From Rhizobium hidalgonense (GTDB taxonomy: Bacteria; Pseudomonadota; Alphaproteobacteria; Rhizobiales; Rhizobiaceae): a stretch of 64,000 nucleotides of DNA. Below are positions 33,337 to 42,444 of this stretch, one piece after another. The notes beneath the pieces are model-generated. The model had not been told where the DNA came from, did no database searches, and saw nothing but the letters and a program-made list of their open reading frames with translations. Positions within the stretch are counted from its first letter, which is position 1. Each line of letters opens with the position of its first letter. A program made the position numbers and the translations under genes. The stretch covers positions 106,415 through 170,414 of the forward strand of contig NZ_LODW01000045.1 in NCBI RefSeq assembly GCF_002914525.1, read 5' to 3'.

Positions 33337-34596
33337 ATGACTTCATTGGTTATGACGGACGCATTTCAACGTCTCAGCCTCGCGCTCGCGATCGGCATCC
33401 TCGTCGGCATCGAACGTGGATGGCAGGAACGCGAGGCCGCGCCGGGCAAGAGAGTGGCGGGCATCCGCACCTATGGCCTGTCGAGCTTCCTCGGCGGCAT
33501 TTGCGGTTTTCTGCAGCCGATCACCGGCCCGATCCTGCCGACGGCGATCTTTGCGTTTTTCTGCATCACCATCCTCAGCTTCAGCCGCATGCAGGCCGAG
33601 CAGGAGAAAGACTACAGCGCAACCGGCGCTATCGCCGCGATCACGGTGTTCGCGCTCGGCTTCGGCGCCGTGGTTGCCGACATGACGGCGACGGCGGCGA
33701 GTGCCGTGGCCGTGACGGCGCTTCTGGCGGCGCGGGAGCCGCTGCATGGATTTCTCCGGAAACTGACCTGGCTCGAGTTGCGGGCCGCGCTGATCCTGCT
33801 GACCATGACGGTTGTCATTCTTCCCATTCTTCCCAATGAGACGGTCGACCCCTGGGACATGATCAATCCCTTCGAACTGTGGATGCTGACCGTCCTGGTG
33901 GCAGCCGTCTCATTTGCCGGTTACGTGATGATCAGGCTCAGCGACGCCACGGCCGGAATACTGCTGACAGGCGCCTGCGGCGGCATCGTGTCCTCAACGG
34001 CGCTGACCCTTTCCTTTGCCCGCCAGTCGGTCGAGATGCCCGCCCTCTCACCGCTGCTTTCGGCAGGAGCGATGCTGGCTGGAGCCGTATCGCTCACCCG
34101 CGTGCTGTTGATCTGCGGCGTCATCGCGCCGGATGTGCTGATGGAACTCGCCGCATCGCTCGGCCCGGCTGCTGCGATCCTTGCCGCGGGCGGTGGCCTT
34201 GCCGGATTGTGGCGGCGCTCCGAGGGCGGTTCCGATTTTTCACCGAAAAATCCGCTGGAGGTGATGGTCGTTTTCCGCTTTGCACTTCTGCTTGCCGCCG
34301 TGACCATCGTGACACGGGCGACATTGGCCGCCTTTGGAACTCAGTCGCTGCTTGCCGTCGCCTTCATCACGGGACTGGGCGATCTCGATGCGATCACCCT
34401 CTCGATCACCAAGCTGTCGTCGCCAGCCGTGCCTGCGGATGCGGCCGCCCACGCGATCGCGGTTGCCGCCTGCGCCAATCTCCTTGCCAAAGCCGGTCTT
34501 GCGGCAAGTGCTGGAAGCCTCGGCTATTCGGTGCGGCTGGCGATCACAACCGGCATAGCGATCCTTGTCGGCGCGGCCGGCTTGTTGCTGACGTGA
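33337..34596 (+). CDS. MgtC/SapB family membrane protein with DUF4010
   Basis: A 419-residue polytopic membrane protein. The N-terminal part is the MgtC/SapB domain (FQRLSLALAIGILVGIERGW, VAGIRTYGLSSFLGGICGF), followed by a DUF4010 half (ATAGILLTGACGGIVSSTAL, GLGDLDAITLSITKLSS). Members are linked to magnesium stress or are undefined transporters. ATG 33337 is used; a second ATG lies five codons on. The gene stands alone between the secretion locus and the gene-poor region. Confidence 0.88.
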   Translation: MTSLVMTDAFQRLSLALAIGILVGIERGWQEREAAPGKRVAGIRTYGLSSFLGGICGFLQPITGPILPTAIFAFFCITILSFSRMQAEQEKDYSATGAIAAITVFALGFGAVVADMTATAASAVAVTALLAAREPLHGFLRKLTWLELRAALILLTMTVVILPILPNETVDPWDMINPFELWMLTVLVAAVSFAGYVMIRLSDATAGILLTGACGGIVSSTALTLSFARQSVEMPALSPLLSAGAMLAGAVSLTRVLLICGVIAPDVLMELAASLGPAAAILAAGGGLAGLWRRSEGGSDFSPKNPLEVMVVFRFALLLAAVTIVTRATLAAFGTQSLLAVAFITGLGDLDAITLSITKLSSPAVPADAAAHAIAVAACANLLAKAGLAASAGSLGYSVRLAITTGIAILVGAAGLLLT

Positions 34597-35016
34597 ACGG
34601 CTTGCCGCCAAAGCCGCGCGGCCGACGGAACAACCGTTGATCGGTTTTTCCCATTCTATCCAAATTGCGCGGGCAAGATCGGCGGCGCTCCAGCGAAAGC
34701 ATTCTTTGTTAACGTGTGGACTTCACTTAATCGCTGCAATCCATCGAGCAATGTCTCGATGCGCCGACTGGAAGCCGATCGCGCGCTTTATCGCGCCAAG
34801 CAGCCGGGCCGAAATCAGGCCGTCATGCCGAGCCTTCCGCCGACATGCAGATACAGCGGATCGGTGCATAAAGATTCTAAAGTCCGAGTCGGCGGCGCAG
34901 ACCACCGGTGCTGTCCTCCTGCTGAGCATTTGGTCAGCTGCCGCCCCGACGGGTCGCTAGAGATCCAAGCGGCCGGCGGAGACGAGAAGTATCGGACTTG
35001 CGGCTTCGACCTCAAA
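34597..35016. other. Gene-poor region with decayed sequence
   Basis: No intact gene. It contains the short remnant of a GGDEF domain described separately and otherwise unassigned sequence. Confidence 0.5.
34759..34826 (+). pseudogene. Remnant of a diguanylate cyclase C-terminus
   Basis: The frame reads MRRLEADRALYRAKQPGRNQ followed by AVM, matching the end of GGDEF domains (ADxALYxAKxxGRN). Only about 22 residues remain and nothing of the GGDEF motif is seen upstream, so this is a gene fragment. Confidence 0.5.
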
Positions 35017-35748
35017 CTATCTCCGCTCGACCGTCAAAACCATCGGCATAGCCCAAGCGGCCTGAAGAATCGGCCAACGCAGCAGTTTGACATTGTCATC
35101 CTCGACCTGCGCTTCCCATCGCGCATAAAATTTCTGGCTATAGCCGTTCAGCCGGACGCTGCGGCAAGCGATGGGTCCGCCGTCGAGGTTGAGGGCTACC
35201 TTGAGATCCAGCGGCGACGCCTTGAGAAATTCCGCCAAGCGGTCAAGCGAGAAGAATGCTTCCTTCGTCGTGCCGATCACGATGCGGCCTGAGCCATCCT
35301 TGGCGACAAAGGTACGGTTGGCCAGCCAGCGGCTTTTCACGTTCACATGGGTTTGCCCATCGTCGCCGATGAGGAGCGGATAAGAAACCATCGCATTCGT
35401 CGCGCCGGCAAAGGCACTTCCCCAATCTTGGTGGGTCAGGTCACGGATGTCAGAGGAGGCAGCATCCGCGATGAAGGCGCCGGCCTTCGCATCATACTGC
35501 CTGGGACCCATCGCTACCACCAGCGACCCCGGCTGCACGGCCGGGACTGGGTTCTTCAACGCCAATTGCATCGACGCCGATAGCCGCTCATCGTCAGGCT
35601 TCACGGTGATCCAGTAGGTTCCGCCACGGCGCAAGACCGTGTTGAACCCATAGGCGCCGGCGACCTGCCAGAGCCAACCGGCGCCGACAACAATCATAAC
35701 GGCCAAAGCTGCAGTCAGCCCGAATAGGAGCTTGCGAATTACTGACAT
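35017..35748 (-). CDS. Phosphodiester glycosidase (NAGPA) family-like membrane-anchored protein
   Basis: A 243-residue protein with an N-terminal membrane anchor or signal (LLFGLTAALAVMIVVGAGWL) and an extracytoplasmic domain. The segment SYPLLIGDDGQ, WLANRTFVAKDGSGRIVIGT and VALNLDGGPIACRSV follows the NAGPA/PF09992 pattern (R-T-x-x-G ... LNLDGG). Such enzymes cleave phosphodiester-linked sugars; the substrate is unknown. ATG 35748 directly follows an in-frame TTG. The gene is isolated in a gene-poor region. Confidence 0.65.
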   Translation of the reverse strand: MSVIRKLLFGLTAALAVMIVVGAGWLWQVAGAYGFNTVLRRGGTYWITVKPDDERLSASMQLALKNPVPAVQPGSLVVAMGPRQYDAKAGAFIADAASSDIRDLTHQDWGSAFAGATNAMVSYPLLIGDDGQTHVNVKSRWLANRTFVAKDGSGRIVIGTTKEAFFSLDRLAEFLKASPLDLKVALNLDGGPIACRSVRLNGYSQKFYARWEAQVEDDNVKLLRWPILQAAWAMPMVLTVERR

Positions 35749-36367
35749 CAAAAATTCTCTATAAGCAAATAGTTAGGTTCAACATGCGACGCGATGCGTT
35801 TGCCCTGCGCAGATGCGATTTTAAGTGAGGCTTTTCTACGACGTCCAAATATGCTGGAACGGTCACCCGGACAGATGGATGCGTTTGGGGGGGTCGAGCG
35901 GCGACTTCAACACAGCCTCATGGATTGGCGGCACCAAAGCCAGCGGGCGATCGAGGGTTCTGGTGTGAGATCCGGCGACGCAATCGCCAACAAGATGAGC
36001 GAGGCCGGCGACCAGGCTCATCAAGAGATCCATCGCCATCTCACAAGCTTCTGCTCGACCGCTCCCTAGGTACGTCATGGAAGATGACGATGAGCCCATC
36101 ATTCATCGATATCGGTTCGAACTTCGCGGCGTATGCAATGGGTTTCATACGCCTGGTTCCCCCTCATGGCTTCCTTTCGCGCGCCAGCAACGGATTTTGG
36201 CGAAATTCCGTTCTGCGCGTTTTCGCACCTCGCCCATCTTTTTTTCTTGATGGGGGAGTGTGTCAAGCTCGGCTTCCAACCGTTCATAGATCGGCAATAG
36301 CCGTAAGCTTTCGGAGCCAAGGCGGACCATTGCGCGAGCAGGTCAAGGATGAGCGTCACGATGCTTG
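35749..36367. other. Gene-poor region with weak minus-strand frames
   Basis: A minus-strand frame at 36145-36330 (MVRLGSESLRLLPIYERLEA and further charged sequence) looks protein-like, and an overlapping GTG frame begins 9 bp after the gene at 36368 and could feed into it by a frameshift near 36330. Another frame at 35863-36102 is weaker. None has a family, so a decayed or very small gene is possible but not supported. Confidence 0.3.
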
Positions 36368-36952
36368 TCAGGGTTTCGGCGGCGGAGGCGGGCTACCTGC
36401 CCACAACAAAGATGCCAGGACCACCAGGCCGTAGATTACAATCGCCATGCCAAGGATCAGAAGGGCTAAGCCAATTACATTGAACCATGTGGGAAACTGC
36501 CGCGTGGGCAGCAACATAAATGGTTTGGCGATACTGTTCTTGCTTCGAACGTTGACTATCTCTGGCAAGGGCGCAGTTGACAGAAGGGCCACGGAGAAAA
36601 ACTCCTTGCCTGCAAGTGTCGGCACCTTCAGCGAAAACCTTCCATTGAGAAGGTGAGCCTGAGAATATTCACGCGGGTTCCAAATTTCAAAATGCTGAGG
36701 CTCCCAGTTGAAAACAATTTCGATGTCCTCAACTGCGGCACGGCCGGTGTTAGTCACCCAGATCTCACGCGTATTAATTAAAAGCTGCGTCCCGTTCGGA
36801 CCCGCGTTCGGAAGCAGGAAAGAATGTTGATGTCGGTTAGCCCACCTCAAACGTCCTTTCGCCAGAGCGATCTGCGTCAACACAATAGTCACGATTGTAA
36901 TTATGGCCGTCTGTGCAAATGGTGAGCTTAGAATTTTGAACAGCACGGTCAC
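36368..36952 (-). CDS. Hypothetical membrane protein
   Basis: A 194-residue protein with one hydrophobic segment near the N-terminus (AQTAIITIVTIVLTQIALA), a soluble middle (TREIWVTNTGRAAVEDIEIV, NWEPQHFEIWNPREYSQ), and a C-terminal membrane segment (VIGLALLILGMAIVIYGLVV) ending in a proline run. The middle looks like a beta-sandwich exposed outside the membrane. No family recognised. The coherent architecture makes it a probable gene. Confidence 0.7.
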   Translation of the reverse strand: MTVLFKILSSPFAQTAIITIVTIVLTQIALAKGRLRWANRHQHSFLLPNAGPNGTQLLINTREIWVTNTGRAAVEDIEIVFNWEPQHFEIWNPREYSQAHLLNGRFSLKVPTLAGKEFFSVALLSTAPLPEIVNVRSKNSIAKPFMLLPTRQFPTWFNVIGLALLILGMAIVIYGLVVLASLLWAGSPPPPPKP

Positions 36953-36981
36953 GGCTCTTTCACAAAAGGGTTTGGGCCGAT

Positions 36982-37008
36982 CCCGCCGAAGCTCTTTGTT
37001 TCGGCGGG
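36982..37008 (-). terminator. Hairpin after the small HTH-like gene
   Basis: CCCGCCGAA and TTCGGCGGG form a perfect 9-bp stem with a 9-base loop, 40 bp downstream of the stop at 37048 on the minus strand. No long T-run. Confidence 0.5.
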
Positions 37009-37047
37009 GCGGTGTTTAAGCAAGGGGATCTGCTAGGTCACCCGGCC

Positions 37048-37239
37048 CTAATGGAGATCACGCTTTTCCCGAGCAATCTGCTCGCTGCCAGGATGGCGCT
37101 TGCCCTTCAGCACTTCGTTGACCCGTCCCTGATTGACGCCGAAGCGGAAGGCGATCTCGTGCTGATACTCGCCGTTCCAACTGTGTAGCCAAACCTGTAC
37201 GGCGTCGTCGAGGGTGAGGCGGTGGTTTGTATGCTTCAT
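37048..37239 (-). CDS. Small HTH-like protein
   Basis: A 63-residue protein: MKHTNHRLTLDDAVQVWLHS, then a helix-turn-helix-like segment EYQHEIAFRFGVNQGRVNEV, then LKGKRHPGSEQIAREKR. This resembles the short DNA-binding proteins with 'QxEIAxxFGVNQGRVNEVL' found in rhizobial genomes and phages. The ribosome site is weak (GGAAACTCGAAA). Probably real. Confidence 0.55.
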   Translation of the reverse strand: MKHTNHRLTLDDAVQVWLHSWNGEYQHEIAFRFGVNQGRVNEVLKGKRHPGSEQIAREKRDLH

Positions 37240-37276
37240 TTTCGAGTTTCCTATTGGTTAAGAAACCTCGATCTGC

Positions 37277-37304
37277 TTGACAGGCCATCCTCCCGAAGTA
37301 TCCT
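37277..37304 (+). promoter_or_regulatory. Sigma70-type promoter of the candidate sRNA
   Basis: TTGACA (37277-37282), 16 bases, TATCCT (37299-37304). The -35 box is a perfect consensus and the -10 matches four of six. It points to an intrinsic terminator about 80 bp downstream with no open reading frame between. Confidence 0.5.
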
Positions 37305-37310
37305 TGGGAT

Positions 37311-37390
37311 TGTTAAGGGGTGAGCTGTTTCGCCGATTGAGGCATTCGGTTTATTCGACACGAGGCCGGGGTTGCACCCCCGGCCTTTTT
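37311..37390 (+). ncRNA. Candidate small RNA (about 80 nt)
   Basis: Defined by the promoter at 37277-37304 and a strong intrinsic terminator ending at 37390. No start codon with a ribosome site and no coding-like frame lies between. I do not recognise it as a named rhizobial sRNA family. Existence is inferred from signals only. Confidence 0.45.
37364..37390 (+). terminator. Intrinsic terminator
   Basis: GGCCGGGG (37364-37371), loop TTGCAC, CCCCGGCC (37378-37385), then TTTTT. A textbook rho-independent terminator on the plus strand, although no plus-strand protein gene lies upstream closer than 34596. Confidence 0.8.
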
Positions 37391-38054
37391 CGTGCGCTGC
37401 TCGCCCGATCGGCGACCAGTGGGGAAAGTAAAATGTAAACACACTGAGTCCGTCAAGGGGTTGAAAGTTAACGCCCGTGGACCGGGTGCATACGGTAAGC
37501 ATCTGCACCAACTAACTTTTTTCCAATCCACAATTAAAAGCTGTTTAAAATCAATGTGTTTCACCTGAAACACTAACCCTATGAAAATACTTGTGAAACC
37601 GCGCCATTAACCTGCGGCTTTCCACACAATTCACAGTTTGGACTTGTCGGCGGCCGCATTTGGTGGGCACGATTAAGAATCGCGACGATGCGTTTCGGCA
37701 AAAGTCCATCACAACGTTTTCCAGAAGTGATTCTCTGGGGTGCTTGTCGATGGTCAGGTCAAGGCCGCCGAGCTAGGTGCTAATTCACTCGCCAGTCGGA
37801 AAGTTTTGGGGGCATCTGCTGGCGCAAAGGGGTGCGGGGGAGGCAGTATTTCAGCAGCTATTCTTCTTCACCAAGTCGAAGCTCCAGGCGCGCCGATCGG
37901 ACGAATCTGGTGGCCGACGCGGCAGCCAATTTCGAGGCGGAATTGCACAAACGAAAACGAAAGCCTGTCAAACCCGCATCAATAATCTGTCAAACCACTA
38001 CGAGCCGCGCAGGCACAGAAGTCGAAAAGATAACGATCATCAGTGATGGTGCTG
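37391..38054. other. Gene-poor region next to tRNA-Phe
   Basis: About 660 bp without a supportable gene; short open frames lack ribosome sites and families. It contains the parS-like palindrome and an AT-rich stretch around 37515-37620. It ends at the CCA end of tRNA-Phe. No integrase and no duplicate of the tRNA 3' end were found to the left. Confidence 0.55.
37557..37572. promoter_or_regulatory. parS-like palindrome (ParB site)
   Basis: TGTTTCACCTGAAACA differs at one central base from the conserved parS consensus TGTTTCACGTGAAACA, and the palindrome extends by one pair on each side (37556-37573). The central C-C breaks perfect symmetry. Binding by chromosomal ParB is inference. Confidence 0.5.
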
Positions 38055-38130
38055 TGGTGCCCAGGACCGGAATCGAACCAGTGACACGCGGATTTTCAAT
38101 CCGCTGCTCTACCAACTGAGCTACCTGGGC
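38055..38130 (-). tRNA. tRNA-Phe (GAA)
   Basis: A 76-nt cloverleaf on the minus strand: acceptor GCCCAGG/CCTGGGC, D arm GCTCAGTTGGTAGAGC, anticodon arm GCGGA-TTGAAAA-TCCGC with anticodon GAA, T arm with GGTTCGATTCC, discriminator A and encoded CCA (38055-38057). Confidence 0.97.
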
Positions 38131-38309
38131 TAACCTGCTTCCGATGGTTCCCTTTGGAAAAAGAACCGCGGGGCCTTGGTTCGCCCCGGAAGCGAGCGGG
38201 GTTATAGCATCTTGTTCGGCCATGGCAAGCGTCAAATGACTCTTTTTTGACGGTCTTGCCGGTTTTGCGGATTCATGAGGAAAAATAAGAGCTTCGCCGA
38301 CCTAATTCT

Positions 38310-38522
38310 CTAGTTTTCCTCATCGGGATATTCGGCCTTTGTCTCGTCGTCGGCAACGGGAATGGCATAGGCGCCGGTCAGCCAGCGGGAGAGGTCGACC
38401 TCGCGGCAGCGGTTGGAGCAGAAGGGGTAATGTTCGCGGTGCGAGGGCTTGCCGCATTCGGGGCAAGGGCGCGCCTTGCGCAGCGGTTCGACCTTGGCGG
38501 CAGCTTTCTTGTCTTCGGGCAT
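38310..38522 (-). CDS. yacG: DNA gyrase inhibitor YacG
   Basis: A 70-residue zinc protein: PCPECGKPS (CxxC) and [19 protein letters not shown] (CxxxC) form the zinc knuckle typical of YacG, followed by YAIPV and an acidic tail. E. coli YacG binds GyrB and blocks DNA binding. It is followed at a distance by tRNA-Phe and preceded by maf and infA, a conserved rhizobial order. Confidence 0.92.
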   Translation of the reverse strand: MPEDKKAAAKVEPLRKARPCPECGKPSHREHYPFCSNRCREVDLSRWLTGAYAIPVADDETKAEYPDEEN

Positions 38523-38597
38523 GATCGGTCCGTCCTAAAGCACGTCGCGCAAAATTGTGCAGCGGTTTCGCGATAACGACATGCGAGAAAATAGAGC

Positions 38598-38642
38598 CTT
38601 AAAGCGCGACGCGCTGATCTAAAAATCGTGACGCGCTTTAAG
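38598..38642. repeat. Dispersed palindromic repeat (RIME-like)
   Basis: CTTAAAGCGCG (38598-38608) and CGCGCTTTAAG (38632-38642) form an 11-bp inverted repeat around an AT-rich centre. It lies between yacG and maf; a related GCGC-rich half lies at about 38540-38580. Confidence 0.6.
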
Positions 38643-38658
38643 CATGGGCCTTCGGGAC

Positions 38659-39279
38659 TCAGCCCTCTGGCCACCGGCTATGCACGTCGAAGCCTTCGCC
38701 GGTCAAAAGCACGATGGTTTCATAAAGCGGCAGGCCGACGACATTGGTGTAGGAGCCGACCATCTTCTGCACGAAGGTGCCGGCAAGGCCCTGAATGCCA
38801 TAGGCGCCTGCCTTGCCGCGCCACTGGCCGGAGGCCAGGTAGTTTTCGATCTCGAAGCCGGAGAGGCGCTTGAAGCGCACCTTGGTCTCGACGATCTTCT
38901 GGCGGATCTTGCGATCCGGCGTCACCAGGCAAACGCCGGTGTAGACGAGATGGTTGCGTCCCGACAGCAGATGCAGCGAGCTCAACGCCTCGTCGGCGAA
39001 CTCGGCCTTGCCGAGAATGCGCCGGCCGACGGCGACCACTGTATCGGCAGACAGGATATAGCTGCCCTTCCAGGTGATATCACTCTTGATGGCGGCAAGC
39101 GCTGCTTCCGCCTTCTCAGCCGAAAGCCGGCGCGCTAGGGAACGCGGATGCTCCGACTTCTTCGGCGTCTCGTCGATATCCATCGGCATCAGGCGCGAAG
39201 GCTCGATGCCTGCCTGGTTGAGCAGGTCGACGCGACGGGGCGAGCCCGAGGCGAGAATGAGCTTGTATTTCAGCGCCAT
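38659..39279 (-). CDS. maf: Maf-family nucleotide pyrophosphatase
   Basis: A 206-residue Maf protein that hydrolyses non-canonical or pyrimidine nucleoside triphosphates. The substrate loop [14 protein letters not shown] is at the N-terminus; [28 protein letters not shown] and the late [19 protein letters not shown] are family signatures. Start ATG 39279. It lies 59 bp downstream of infA and is probably co-transcribed with it. Confidence 0.95.
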   Translation of the reverse strand: MALKYKLILASGSPRRVDLLNQAGIEPSRLMPMDIDETPKKSEHPRSLARRLSAEKAEAALAAIKSDITWKGSYILSADTVVAVGRRILGKAEFADEALSSLHLLSGRNHLVYTGVCLVTPDRKIRQKIVETKVRFKRLSGFEIENYLASGQWRGKAGAYGIQGLAGTFVQKMVGSYTNVVGLPLYETIVLLTGEGFDVHSRWPEG

Positions 39280-39338
39280 GGAACCTCGACCATCGGCAGA
39301 CGGGAGCGAAAACCCTTAGCAGGGCCTTCGGGGCAAGC

Positions 39339-39557
39339 TTACTTGAAACGGTAGGTAATGCGGCCCTTGGTCAGGTCATAGGGCGTCATTTCCACCAGCA
39401 CCTTGTCGCCGGCGAGAACGCGGATGCGGTTCTTGCGCATGCGGCCGGCGGTATGGGCGATGATCTCGTGTTCGTTTTCGAGCTTCACCCGGAACGTCGC
39501 ATTCGGCAGAAGTTCGGTGACGATACCGGGGAATTCGAGGACTTCTTCTTTAGGCAT
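39339..39557 (-). CDS. infA: Translation initiation factor IF-1
   Basis: A 72-residue S1/OB-fold protein. It starts [20 protein letters not shown], contains [20 protein letters not shown] and ends GRITYRFK, the complete IF-1 pattern. It binds the ribosomal A site during initiation. It is followed by maf. Confidence 0.98.
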   Translation of the reverse strand: MPKEEVLEFPGIVTELLPNATFRVKLENEHEIIAHTAGRMRKNRIRVLAGDKVLVEMTPYDLTKGRITYRFK

Positions 39558-39680
39558 ATAGTGGTTTTCTTCCTGTGGGTTGAATAGGCAGCGCAGCGCG
39601 CGCCCTTAAAATTTGGGCGGAAACTACACAATCAACGAGGGTTTGTGAACCTTGTTGATCAGGCTTTCCTTTATTTGTTT

Positions 39681-40166
39681 TTATGCCGATTGCGCGGCAA
39701 TGCCATTTCGTTTGAGGAGCCGGCTTTCGATGAGGCCGGACAGGTGATCGCGGACCTCACGGTAGCTTTCCAAAATCTGCTCGCGCGTGCCGCTGACGAC
39801 GGTCGGATCCATCGTCGGCCAGTAGACGACATCGACCGCGCTCGACCGCGTCAGCTCGAGTGCGGCGTGGTGGGCCGGCGGCGACAGCGTGATGATCAGA
39901 TCGAAATAATCGTCCTCGAGTTCTTCCAGCGTCTGCGGCAGGCGGCGCCCGAGGGACAGGCCGATCTCATCGAGCACGACATCGACAAAGGGATCGCGCT
40001 CGCCGGCGCGCACGCCGGCCGACCTGATGTAGGTATTGGCGGGCAGAAGACTACGGGCGATCGCTTCGGCCATCGGCGAGCGGATGGCATTCATCCCGCA
40101 CATGAAGAGGATGGCGCCCGGCCTCTTTCCCTCCTTGATGTCGGCGCCGAGATCCATGGCCGTCAC
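39681..40166 (-). CDS. Low-molecular-weight phosphotyrosine phosphatase / ArsC-like protein
   Basis: A 161-residue LMW-PTP fold protein. The active-site loop CGMNAIRS fits CX5R-S, and a late [11 protein letters not shown] supplies the DP general acid. The GTG start at 40166 overlaps the UPF0262 stop (GTGA), suggesting translational coupling; an ATG at 40157 is the alternative. Arsenate reductase and protein phosphatase activities cannot be separated; the hisD/UPF0262 context does not suggest arsenic detoxification. Confidence 0.9.
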   Translation of the reverse strand: MTAMDLGADIKEGKRPGAILFMCGMNAIRSPMAEAIARSLLPANTYIRSAGVRAGERDPFVDVVLDEIGLSLGRRLPQTLEELEDDYFDLIITLSPPAHHAALELTRSSAVDVVYWPTMDPTVVSGTREQILESYREVRDHLSGLIESRLLKRNGIAAQSA

Positions 40167-40636
40167 CCGCGCCAGTAGAGCACGCAGACCAGGGTGAACA
40201 GCCGTCGGGCGGTGTCGAAATCGACCTCTATCTTGCCGGCCAGCCTGTCCTTCAGCGTCTGCGAACCTTCGTTGTGGATGCCGCGCCGGCCCATGTCGAT
40301 CGCCTCGATGCGGCTTGGCGTCGCCGAACGGATCGCTTCATAATAGCTCTCGCAGATCATGAAGTAATCCTTGACGATCCGCCGGAAGGGGGTCAACGAC
40401 AGGATATGGGTGGCGACATTGCCGCCCTCCTCCGTGGTGATGGCAAAGACCAGCTTGGAGTCCACCAGCGAGATGTTCAGCCGGTAAGGCCCGCCGGCAT
40501 GGCCGAGCGGCGCAAAACTGTTCTCCTCGATCAGATCGAAGATGGCGACGGCGCGTTCATGCTCGACATCGGGCGTCGAACGGCCGATCGTATCGTCCAG
40601 GACGACGTCGCAAAGCCGGAAATCGCCCGCCGCCAT
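40163..40636 (-). CDS. UPF0262 family protein
   Basis: A 157-residue conserved alphaproteobacterial protein of unknown function: [20 protein letters not shown], then [64 protein letters not shown] 40636 has AGGTGAGGGG ahead; longer upstream frames overlap hisD. It lies 4 bp after hisD and overlaps the phosphatase gene, in a conserved arrangement. Confidence 0.92.
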   Translation of the reverse strand: MAAGDFRLCDVVLDDTIGRSTPDVEHERAVAIFDLIEENSFAPLGHAGGPYRLNISLVDSKLVFAITTEEGGNVATHILSLTPFRRIVKDYFMICESYYEAIRSATPSRIEAIDMGRRGIHNEGSQTLKDRLAGKIEVDFDTARRLFTLVCVLYWRG

Positions 40637-40640
40637 CCCC

Positions 40641-41939
40641 TCACCTTTCGAGGTTGAGGCGGATCGCAACCGATCGCGCATGGGCATCGAGGCCTTCGGA
40701 GACGGCAAGGGCGATCGCCGCCGGACCGAGGGTGCGCAATTGCTGCGGGCCGAGCCGCAGGATCGAGGTGCGCTTGACGAAATCGAGCACCGAAAGGCCG
40801 GAGGAGAAACGCGCCGAACGCGCCGTCGGCAGCACGTGGTTCGACCCGCCGACATAATCGCCGATCACCTCGGGCGTATGAGCGCCGATGAAGATTGCGC
40901 CGGCATTGCGGATGCCGTCGAGCAGCCGGTCCGGATCGGCGACGGCAAGCTCCAGATGCTCGGCAGCGATGCGGTTGGCGAGCGGAATGGCCTGCTTCAG
41001 ATCGGCAACCAGGATAACGGCGCCGAAATCGCGCCAGCTTGCCGCCGCCGTCTCGGCGCGGTTCAAGGTCTTCAGCTGGCGTTCGACCGCCTGCTCCACC
41101 GCCTTGCCGAATTCGCCATTATCGGTGATCAGGATCGCCTGGGCGCCGGCATCGTGCTCGGCCTGCGCCAGGAGGTCGGCGGCGATCCAATCGGGATTGT
41201 TATCCTTGTCGGCAATGACAAGCACCTCGGAGGGGCCGGCGATCATATCGATGCCGACCGTGCCGAAGACATGGCGCTTGGCGGCGGCGACATAGGCATT
41301 GCCGGGGCCGGTGATCTTCGCGACCGGGGCGATCGTTTCGGTGCCATAGGCAAGAGCCGCGATCGCCTGGGCGCCGCCGACACGATAAATCTCGGTGACA
41401 CCAACGAGCTTGGCGGCGGCAAGCACCGCCGGATTGACGGCGCCGCCGGTCGCGGGAACGGCGATGACGATGCGATCGACGCCGGCGACCTTGGCCGGCA
41501 CGGCATTCATCAGCACCGAGCTCGGATAACTCGCCGTGCCGCCCGGAACATAGAGGCCGACGGCCTCGATCGCCGTCCAGCGCGAGCCGAGACCGACGCC
41601 GAGATCGTCCTCATAGATATCGTCCTTCGGCAGCTGCCGGCGATGATGGGATTCGATGCGCAGTGCCGCGAGCTTCAGCGCCCCCAGCACTTCGGCAGGC
41701 ACGGCCTCGATGGCAGCATCGATCTCCTCAGGCGTGACGCGCATCGGCACGGTGGCGTAATCGATGCCGTCGAACTTCAGCGAATATTCGGCAAGCGCCA
41801 CATCGCCACGTGCACGCACGTCGTCGATGATGGCGCGAACGACGGCGTTCACATCCTCGGATACTTCACGCTTCGTCGTCAGGAAGGCGGCGAAATGCTG
41901 CTCGAAACCTTCCGATGCCTGATCCAGCCAGATTGCCAA
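40641..41939 (-). CDS. hisD: Histidinol dehydrogenase
   Basis: A 432-residue enzyme for the last two steps of histidine synthesis (histidinol to histidine with NAD). Family signatures include [40 protein letters not shown], the zinc/catalytic region [15 protein letters not shown], and [20 protein letters not shown]. Full length. Heads a three-gene unit with UPF0262 and the phosphatase gene. Confidence 0.98.
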   Translation of the reverse strand: MAIWLDQASEGFEQHFAAFLTTKREVSEDVNAVVRAIIDDVRARGDVALAEYSLKFDGIDYATVPMRVTPEEIDAAIEAVPAEVLGALKLAALRIESHHRRQLPKDDIYEDDLGVGLGSRWTAIEAVGLYVPGGTASYPSSVLMNAVPAKVAGVDRIVIAVPATGGAVNPAVLAAAKLVGVTEIYRVGGAQAIAALAYGTETIAPVAKITGPGNAYVAAAKRHVFGTVGIDMIAGPSEVLVIADKDNNPDWIAADLLAQAEHDAGAQAILITDNGEFGKAVEQAVERQLKTLNRAETAAASWRDFGAVILVADLKQAIPLANRIAAEHLELAVADPDRLLDGIRNAGAIFIGAHTPEVIGDYVGGSNHVLPTARSARFSSGLSVLDFVKRTSILRLGPQQLRTLGPAAIALAVSEGLDAHARSVAIRLNLER

Positions 41940-41997
41940 GGCCGATATTCCTTCTCAACTCGAAACCACAATGTTCAAACGTCCGGCGTCAGCCGCG

Positions 41998-42429
41998 TCA
42001 GAGGTGGCGAGGCTTGGAGGAGGCCTGCCAGGCACCGCCTATATCGGCCATCTGGACCTCGATGCATTCGACATCGAGCGCAATCGAGGCAGTGCCGGAC
42101 AGCGACAGCTCGATCGTGCCCTCCGGTCCATCGTCCTTCTTGTCGAAACGCAGCGCCAGCAGCGACAACACCTCGTCCCGTTTGCCGCGATCGATGCCGA
42201 GCGAGCGGACCGCCAGCACCCGCTTGAAGACCAGGGCCGCCCGGCGGCGCTCGAAACCCTTGCGCTTGCGCTCGGCACCTTCCCAGACGAAACGATTGAC
42301 GGCAAGCGCGAACTGCGCCTCGCGCGGCGACCAGTCGATATCACCGACCTTGAAGACGCTGTCCTGCATATGCGCGGAAATGACCGCAAGGTCTTCGTCA
42401 TCGAGCGCGACAAGCTTCAGATCGGTCAT
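41998..42429 (-). CDS. DUF2948 family protein
   Basis: A 143-residue alphaproteobacterial protein: MTDLKLVALDDEDLAVISAH, then MQDSVFKVGDIDWSPREAQF, RRRAALVFKRVLAVRS and VECIEVQMADIGGAW. Function unknown. It lies between murA and hisD, its usual place in rhizobia, and is transcribed the same way. Confidence 0.92.
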   Translation of the reverse strand: MTDLKLVALDDEDLAVISAHMQDSVFKVGDIDWSPREAQFALAVNRFVWEGAERKRKGFERRRAALVFKRVLAVRSLGIDRGKRDEVLSLLALRFDKKDDGPEGTIELSLSGTASIALDVECIEVQMADIGGAWQASSKPRHL

Positions 42430-42444
42430 TCAGCCTCAATCCCC

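Noticed and set aside
38055..38080. Attachment-site duplication from the tRNA-Phe 3' end
   Set aside because: I looked for a second copy of the GGACCGGAATCGAACC segment to the left and found none in the window.
40542..42227. 561-codon plus-strand open frame
   Set aside because: Antisense to hisD; no independent support.
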